Positions 56,620 to 64,000 of a stretch of 64,000 nt of DNA are shown here, piece by piece. Made by a program: the position numbers and the translations under genes. Origin of the DNA: Hexactinellida sp. DTS-2022. Taxonomy: Eukaryota; Porifera; Hexactinellida. The notes beneath the pieces are model-generated. The model was not told where the DNA came from. It worked only from the letters and a program-made list of their open reading frames with translations, and made no database searches. Within the stretch, counting starts at the first letter, position 1, and the number at the start of each line of letters is the position of its first letter. Where the stretch lies: assembly GCA_028753945.1 (NCBI GenBank), contig JAPNXP010000002.1:10726001-10790000 (forward strand), written 5' to 3'.

Positions 56620-58390
56620 ACTGAAAGAAAAGGTGTCACATGTCACATTGTGCTCAAATTAGTACAAACTGTGCACTAGTGGTTTGACCTTTTCTTAAAA
56701 TTAGTTCACAAGACGTTTTCAATCGTTGTGCACAGATTTTTATTAACCTTTCGAGAATTGTTTAAACTTTACAGAGCAAGATGAATTAAATTGTATTCAA
56801 TCAAGTATGAGTAAGTTACATAATTATCACTTAATAATCTTCCCTCGACAGTCAGTTATATACGCCTCGATGCGTATGGCGTGTTCATAAATATAACCCT
56901 GATAACAGTTTACTCCAACTAGATGCGGTAAAGGTTAAACGAATTACAAAATAATATAATACAACGATAATTATAGTGAAACTCAGCAAATTTAGACCAA
57001 TTCCCCCAATACAACACATACAGAACTCTAACAGCAACATAATCAGGAATACAAGAATTCTGGAACATTCTAATCTGAACAATGGCCGTCATTGTCGTTC
57101 GTTGTTCGTTGTGCTCTAAGTCCAGCTACACCTGACGATGAGAAAAATAACATAGGATACTACTGCATCTATAGGTGTTACGTTATCAGCGTAATCAGAC
57201 TGTGATCTAATTACACTACTAATTAAAAATGATATTACTCTAGGACAATAATATTATAGTGGGACATAGTAGTTAGATAAGTTTTTGAGGGATGCGGTGC
57301 TACAAGTCTACAGGTGATGGCCAAGCGTATCTCGAGACTTCATGTAGTTGTCATGGTACACATTGTACATGGGTAAATTGAGTGCAGGAGTCTCCAGCAC
57401 GTTTCTAATGGAAATGATATATCTAAGTAATTTATTTAGACGAAGTTGAAAAGGAGGGTTCTACAGGTCAAATAATTAGCTAAAGCAATTTTCTTAGACA
57501 AATTGCAACACTTTGCAGAGTTTGCATGTATTTAAGTTAGCCGGAAATTGTGGATAATGCAGCTGTCAACGTAAATTAAGCTAACTCCAGAACAAATCGA
57601 ATGTGTTGATTTATAAATAGACATGAATTCAAAATGTACTAATGGGTGACAGTTGATTGTAAACGTCAGAAGAAATTCTCGCGCACGCGTCGATAATTTG
57701 AGGATAGACGCCCACAATGTTTGCTTATACACCACGTTTACAACAACGGAAGCGGAACTAAGAGGCCACCAGTAGCAAGTTAGTAACGAATCAAGACTAA
57801 AGGAATGCAAATATCATAATCCTCGAACTAAAACACGTGTGACCTGTAATATGACACAAATTAGCTCAAGTTACCCGGAAAACATCTGATAAGTCTATAC
57901 TTAGACACACACTAATTAGCTCTATATATGGTTATACAGTTGCTTCTATAATTAGAAGGATGAGGAAGAATATTCCAAGTTGACGTCAAGTGACACGAAT
58001 TCTAGAGATACACATTCCATTTAGGACACTAACTCAACCAAACCAAAAATACACACCTATATTGAGAAACTACCAATCGAAGAAATCAGCTTTTTCTGCT
58101 GTAGTCAATCTGCCGCTATATGCTTTATACATAAAGGATGCCTGGATATAATAAGTCAATACATTAGACAAAGAAAAGACCATCTCAACCGAACTTATAT
58201 GCAAGTTTAATTCAGATAAATGAACCACGACAAGCTACAAAATGATAGTCACCAATTGTCGGTTAAGTACAGCCCCGTGCCTAATGTAATTCATAGCCAC
58301 ACTTGGTTTTGCTGCCTGAGTCTCTCAATGCCAGTTCATATGAGAAGAGCGCAATACAGCGGAAAACTACTGGACAAACTATGGGCCTAT
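56620..58390. other. Unique spacer of the palindrome
   Basis: Outside the N-terminal piece of the left transposase the spacer has no match to itself or to the arms. The short frames at 56885-57082, 57532-57810 and 58220-58456 show no domains. Confidence 0.5.
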
Positions 58391-58404
58391 CTGAAAAACA
58401 ACCA

Positions 58405-58442
58405 TAATAGGGGGACAGGGGGAACAGGGGGGACAGGGGAGC
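58405..58442 (+). repeat. G-rich tract next to the right palindrome boundary
   Basis: Runs of four to six G separated by ACA or AACA (GGGGGACAGGGGGAACAGG and on) fit the four-run pattern of a G-quadruplex. The arm begins 20 bases downstream at 58463. Confidence 0.8.
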
Positions 58443-58452
58443 CTCAGAAACC

Positions 58453-60726
58453 ATGACGCACATTTCCAAACAAACGCAACCCTTTACATATATCACTTAC
58501 ATCGGTGATGCAAACAGTGATCCTACCACCCTACCACCAACACCACCACCCGACCTTTACCGGCCTAAACTGGACCCAAGAGAACAGCTTCCTAATTACT
58601 TTGGAAATAAATCATCATCAAAAGAATGGGAGAAACGGAACATCTTTACTCCCGATCTGAACTATGCATCACAATCTGGGCTGGTACGCACCGATCTCTA
58701 TGTTTATGCAATAGATGCGAATGGTGAAACACAGTCACAACAAGCAAAGCTTAGTTATCGAAGAGCTCTGAACAAGATCCAGACACCCATTGAACGATTC
58801 TACCCGCGAATATGGGACTCGCAACATGCTCTTCACACTGGCAACCCTGTAAAATCCCTACAACAACTTGAATCATTGCCCTTCTATAAGGAACCCTATG
58901 AGAATGCATTACGTGTCGACAGGATTCCAGTGGATAAGTTCCAGAAAGTGCCGCAGGCTATTCCAGAGCCAATCGAGCCACTTCACACTAATCCACCGCC
59001 GCAGCAGCATTCACTATCACCACAGGCTAGTCATCTCCTCCAGTGTTTTGAACCAATCGACTTTTTTGATGCACTATTCCGTCCATACGTATTCAATAAC
59101 ATTCTCCAACAAACGCTAGTATACAGGCAACAACTGAAGAAACTGACTTGGAACAAACCTACCTACCAAGAAATTCGTTGTTTTATCGGGCTCCTCATGT
59201 GGACTTCGCTAGTGAAAATGCCCAATCGCCGAACTTATTTCACTGATTCGAAGATATTCTACCTCCCACATTTCAGAGCCCATACTACCCGTGATCGTTT
59301 CCAAGAGCTCTTTACTATGTTACACTTTGCCAACAACGATCAAATACCACAGACACTCAAAACAGCACAACGCTTTGAGGCCAAACTCGGTAATCTACTC
59401 ACAGCTGTGAATAAAACCTCAGCATCCCTACTAATACCGGCTAGAGCACTCTCCATTGACGAGATGATGGTGAAGTTTTATGGTAGGAGTGTCCTTCGCC
59501 AGTACATTAAAGCTAAGCCACACAAGTATGGCATCAAACTCTGGGCCATCTGCTGCGCCTGTTGTGGATACTCCCTCACACAGAACATCTACCTCGGCAG
59601 CACAGTTGAATCGGTAGGGGGACGGGATGTTGTGCTACAGCTGACACAGCCTTACCTCAATAAAGGTCATGTCGTATATTGTGACAGATTCTTCTCTCAC
59701 CTCGATTTAGCAGCCTATCTGAGCTCTCGACAAACTGGCATGGTTGGTACCTCATCGCTCACCACACTACCCCATGATCTGGATTATCTCGTCAGTAATA
59801 TGCATCCACTCACATGGGCATATAAGTGGTTCAACTGCAAGGCTAACATTACCTTCCTTCCCAGAGAAGGACAAGGCCCTGATGAATATCTGCATGCGGA
59901 AGAACCTGTATGTCTACTCATCTGGATGGATAAGAAGTATCGAACCGAAGATAAAAAAGTCGTCTTCATTACCAACTGCCTACCAGCTATCCCAAATTCA
60001 CCACACAACCAATGTCGTATGAAGAACATTCGAGACGCTAACAAGCAATACACCAGGAGACTTATAGCCAGCCCGCCTATTCTCAAAGCGCATAACCACC
60101 GTATGGGAGGAGTCGACAAACACGACCGCCTTGTAGGCCACCATGCCATTTCACTAACATCAAAACGCGGCCACCTCAAAGTATTCTTTCATGTGCTTGA
60201 TTCTGCCCTTGTAAATGCATGGATCCTCTTCAAAGCAGCCATCGATGCTAGGGGTGAGTGGAACCAGGCAGAAAAAAAACGCTATACACTCGCCTGGTTC
60301 AAGGAATCTGTCATTCTATCACTTTGCGGCAGTTATACGTCTCGAGTAAAGACACCATCCGTCCCAGGAGCCAAGCTGATACTGCCGATGTAGTCTCTGG
60401 AAATGATCACTCAGCACCAAATACAACCAATTAAAAATCTGAAACCAGAGTTTAATTGCGATAAAGGAAGATGTTGCACTTGTAAAACTTCACAACGCAC
60501 TGCTTGTATGGCATGCAAACAAATATATTGCTACGAGTGCGGCAGACAACACCTGCATCGTCTCTTACTGCTGCATAACACAGATAAGACGTCTGGAGGA
60601 GAAGAAAATCTACTCATCTGTCCTGAATCCGAGGCGAATCCCCCACCAGACATAGTGTCAGGAGTGATAGTGAACCGGATCCAACAAGTTATGATTTCTA
60701 CTAGTATTTTAGGGCTCCCTACCTGA
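58453..60726 (+). pseudogene. piggyBac transposase, right copy (N-terminally truncated)
   Basis: An open frame of 646 codons (58453-60393) starts at an ATG lying 10 bases outside the palindrome arm, so the first residues (MTHI) come from junction DNA. Catalytic residues are D336 (SIDEMM), D411 (YCDRFF) and D555 (GGVDKHD). After TAG at 60391-60393 the same frame continues as SLEMITQHQIQPIKNL into the cysteine-rich finger (CCTCKTSQRTACMAC, CYECGRQH) and ends at 60726. The acidic N-terminal domain present in the left copy is missing. Compared with the classic moth enzyme the catalytic triad is complete, but the gap between the second and third Asp is longer (144 against 101 residues). Without the finger, which normally helps to bind the ends, the main frame alone would probably be impaired. 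Confidence 0.9.
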
Positions 60727-63700
60727 CCAGATGAAATATACATGTGTGTGTGTGTTAATTATACTTGTACTCGTGTTGTTGATATATACTTGTGTGTGGA
60801 TTCTACTTGTACGTACTCGTTGTGTATATTATACTTGACTCGTGTGTAACCACTTGTAGGTTGTATTGAATTATATGATATGAAAATTACAATGTTTGCC
60901 AGGATGAAATTATTGAATGATAACTTGATAATAATGTACAAAATTATTACATGATGTATACGGTAACTGTATATTATGTTTTGATAGTATTATTGTATTT
61001 CTAAAGGGGTTGTTTGGTTTGGGTTGTGGGTTTAGCTTTTGCGAAATATCCAACCATCTGTGAAGTATTAAGTATATCTGGAGCTGTTCCACCAATCTAC
61101 AGACCAAGACCTGGTGGAGGAGTTTGGCATGGAGGAATATAAGGCCTACAAGCATTATGTGAAGCTATACGGAAGGAATCTCCGATGGGGCCACAAGAAG
61201 CTCACCTTCAAAGAGAGAGACGAACTTCGAGCACGAAACACCCACGAAATATCTGTGTATTTACCAGCAGACAGGCCAATCAATCTTATTGAATATTAGT
61301 ATTACAATGTATTTCGATAGAGGAATGTAACATGTACCAATTCATTGTGCTGTCTATTATTACATATGACATGAATATATAATATGGCCTGATAATTGGC
61401 ATACAGTTTTACAGTATTTCCTATAAGGGTTTCGGCGGTGTCCACGGAAAATGCTCATTTACCTAAACTTCCGGATAAATGCGTTTGGAAATGTTCATTT
61501 CCAGAATATGAGGTAGAGTCCGAGTTGGGAAGTAAGCTCCCCGGAAATTATAGGGAGACTGCTATACACTCAGTAACTGATTCCAAACACATATAGTAGA
61601 TCGATTAGAAATGGAGACAGAGAGTAAATAATTTGGGATAATAATAGCCATTTGGTAGCATTCGCAACCACACAAAAGTTTATGTATGCTGCATTCGTTC
61701 CATTTATATATTAGCAAACATAACTTTCAAAAAGCCACTTGATCCGGGCCATAAAAGGCTCTCCATACATATTAGCCTCAGTTACGTTCAAACATGAAAT
61801 ACCTGGCTAGATGTGTAACTATTGTAATTGTAATGTATTTCACAGAAAGTATTTTAATGAAGAGTATTTTCAATATGAATCAAAAATAATGAAATACAAG
61901 TCACAAGATAATAATCCAATCCAATAATGCAATAAGTACTACAAGATGTCTATAGCATTCATTAATATATGATATACTTCATCAGCCTATGGTTGGCTGA
62001 AACCTTATCCAGTGGAGACACTGCGTGAATCTTAGATCTATGGTGTCATGATTCTCACACAAGTATCCGGCTGACTTCATTTCATTGTCTGCCAATTCTT
62101 GATTGATATAAGCAATGTCTACAACAGATAAATGGCCCCATTACGGGATCAATGGTTTATCTAGAAGCGCGCGACACACGCTTAGAGGCACACCACAGCT
62201 TGCATCTAGGTTCCCAGCAACATAGGATATTGTATTGTTCGAAATAACAATTGATTGCAATTGATATAATAGAATAATTCAGCAGATATTTACAAAACAA
62301 TGACATATATTATGTGTATAAACACTGTTCGTTGCTAGGTAGCTTGGTCATTCTGGAACGTAAAGTAAGAGAAGGAGTACTCAGTAGTGGGTAGAGGGTC
62401 AATGAAGTAGAGACTCTCTCCCAATGAAAACTCCTAAACAGTCTATCTAAATACAAAAACAAGTAAAAACACTTCTAAGTGAAACGAAGACGATAAACCA
62501 ATTGAATTACTAATTTGTCAATGTGTTGAAATTAGATAATTTCGAAACTATGCTTGGCACAAAGAGAGTTTGCTGGCCATTAGAGCTGTTGAGTTACATT
62601 ATAGCTTGTAACAAGCAATTATTACGAAGAATTATCAGCTCAAGGAAATATGCCAAAACAATTTTGCTAACTTATGAAATTCATCAAATGATCAAACAGA
62701 CCATGGTTGGATACGTAGATCCCAATTGGAATTGCCACGCTATTCACACACAATTCCTAGTATATTGACGCGGTATTCAATAGCTAGATTAGTCATATAG
62801 CAGGGTGATAAGTGAATTAATAAGTTATCACTAACAGGACGAGTCGGATAGGATAGGATAGGATAGGATAGGAAGGGAAACTTCAAAATGTGTTACGTTT
62901 ACGAAAAACAAACACAATTAGTGGAAGATAGTGATTACTAACCAAACGAATTTGGATAATTTCTATATAATGTTATTGTAAGTGCTAAATGGTAACGCCG
63001 TATAGATTTCAATCCTAAGTATATGGAAATTAATTACATATTTTTACACACTTACATGCGATTCGCAGATAATAGTAACCTTTTCAACTTTCAAGAGCAG
63101 TCAGTACATTGCAAGAATCATTCTGGATAACTTCGGATGAGCACAAGTACATCAGTCGTAACAACTCAAGACACAGGTCAAACTTTTATTTGACAATATA
63201 TAAAGCGTTAGTCATCGACCAATACTGAATTGAGCATCTGAAACATGGCTGTGGTTATGAAATTAGTGTACTCTAACTCTCGCTGCAGATGAACTCAGGA
63301 CGAGTAGCTTAGCGTATCCCAACAAAACCAACTGCCCGTTACAGTTAGCCCTTGGCGTCCCAATCAAAGAAATATGCGTATCAACATTCTATAGTAAAGC
63401 TTCATGTCGAGTCAAAGCAAATATAAATATGTATAGCGTATAATAACAAAAATAACACGCATTCAGACAGATAAACAGCTTCAGAGTATTGAGCTGTATT
63501 GTATATTTGTGTGTAATCGAATTGAAATAATATATGTAAAGAGAAATGAAGAGAAAATGTAATGTTCGGTGGGTTCCAACCAGAGGTTTATCCAGCATTT
63601 TATTGGCCGGCACTTTATCATGGAAGGTAAAAATTCTACGGCACCCTAAAGTTAACAGCCATAATACATATTCGGTATATTTCAATGATGCGGCATTATA

Positions 63701-63781
63701 TGGAGGATCTAAAATTTGTACGGAAATCAAACAGGGAATTATCCACGATGTCTGGGCCAGAAAATCTGGACAGACACCTGA
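58463..63781. repeat. Right arm of the large palindrome
   Basis: It mirrors 50765-56069. Beyond about 63767 it contains 14 bases absent from the left arm and then diverges completely. Besides the transposase it holds AT-rich DNA with short frames at 61114-61299, 61396-61596 and 62523-62768 that are mirrored in the left arm and carry no recognised domain. Confidence 0.97.
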
Positions 63782-63784
63782 AGC

Positions 63785-64000
63785 AACATTTGCTGTAGAG
63801 CACGATTAGCGGATGTTGCCTTGTGACACCTCCTAACGGCAATTGCTAAGACAGAAATTCATTTACCAAACAGCAAGCATTCATATATCACATGGAAAAT
63901 AATAGTTTCGGAATCGCACTGCATAGTATAATCGTGTTCGTTTATATTTTTGAAAACAACAAAATCTATTTGAAAATAATATGTGTTTCTCTTGCAAAAA
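63785..64000. other. Unassigned DNA outside the palindrome
   Basis: This stretch has no match in the left flank (50550-50764) and shows no recognised feature. Confidence 0.5.

Noticed and set aside
53806-60726. Alternative genetic code with TAG as a sense codon
   Set aside because: TAG interrupts the piggyBac frame in phase, but other relics in the window are interrupted by TGA (14061) and TAA (about 4334), and many frames end normally at TAG. Ordinary decay explains it better.

Overview
The window is a eukaryotic, AT-rich, very repeat-dense stretch, almost certainly from an invertebrate animal. The evidence is the mix of transposon families (hAT, piggyBac, pogo/Tigger-like, Helitron, Ty3/gypsy, a LINE fragment, an integrase-type element), short TA- and TTAA-flanked MITEs, and one small gene with a clean 60-nt GT-AG intron. 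Ulp1-, OTU- and USP-like proteases inside transposons are common in sponges, cnidarians and similar animals, but I cannot name the species. There are no operons, ribosome binding sites, CRISPR arrays or rRNA genes. Nearly every recognisable protein belongs to a mobile element, and most are broken by frameshifts or in-frame stops.

Layout. 0-5 kb: two hairpin repeats, a diverged direct repeat, a Ulp1-like protease relic on the minus strand, and a GC minisatellite split by a hAT MITE. 6-10 kb: a hAT transposase relic on the minus strand, itself interrupted by a 719-bp TTAA MITE, then a hAT MITE built of GAACGAACT repeats. 11-14.5 kb: an integrase gene (DDE, zinc-binding, GPY/F) interrupted by another 719-bp MITE and followed by a USP-like cysteine protease. 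16-17.5 kb: a palindromic TIR element and a hammerhead-ribozyme core on the minus strand. 18.5-22.5 kb: MITEs, a tRNA-like sequence and unassigned AT-rich DNA. 23-26 kb: a TTF-zinc-finger fragment and a DDE transposase of a family I cannot name. 26-30 kb: tandem repeats and MITEs. 30-34.3 kb: a small hAT nested in repeat DNA, two oppositely oriented halves of one Ty3/gypsy pol gene, a foldback palindrome and a LINE fragment. 35.6-38.6 kb: a degenerate Helitron/Pif1 helicase holding a hAT element that holds a TA MITE. 38.6-41.3 kb: an OTU-domain gene broken by two elements. 41.8-45.8 kb: tandem arrays hosting a nested stack of DNA transposons. 46.1-49.6 kb: a small spliced gene with an eight-residue repeat and a coiled-coil gene relic. 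50.8-63.8 kb: a very large palindrome.

The palindrome dominates the end of the window. Arms of about 5.3 kb (50765-56069 and 58463 to about 63781) face each other across a unique 2.4-kb spacer and carry mirror-image piggyBac transposase copies. The left copy continues into its N-terminal region inside the spacer. The right copy is cut at the arm boundary and opens from a new ATG beside the junction. Both copies share the same in-frame TAG just before the C-terminal cysteine-rich domain.

Many insertions can be dated relative to one another because target-site duplications are still visible: 8 bp for six hAT-type elements, TTAA for the 719-bp family, TA for the pogo/Tigger-like elements, and 5 bp for two CAGRGGCGGAT-ended elements.
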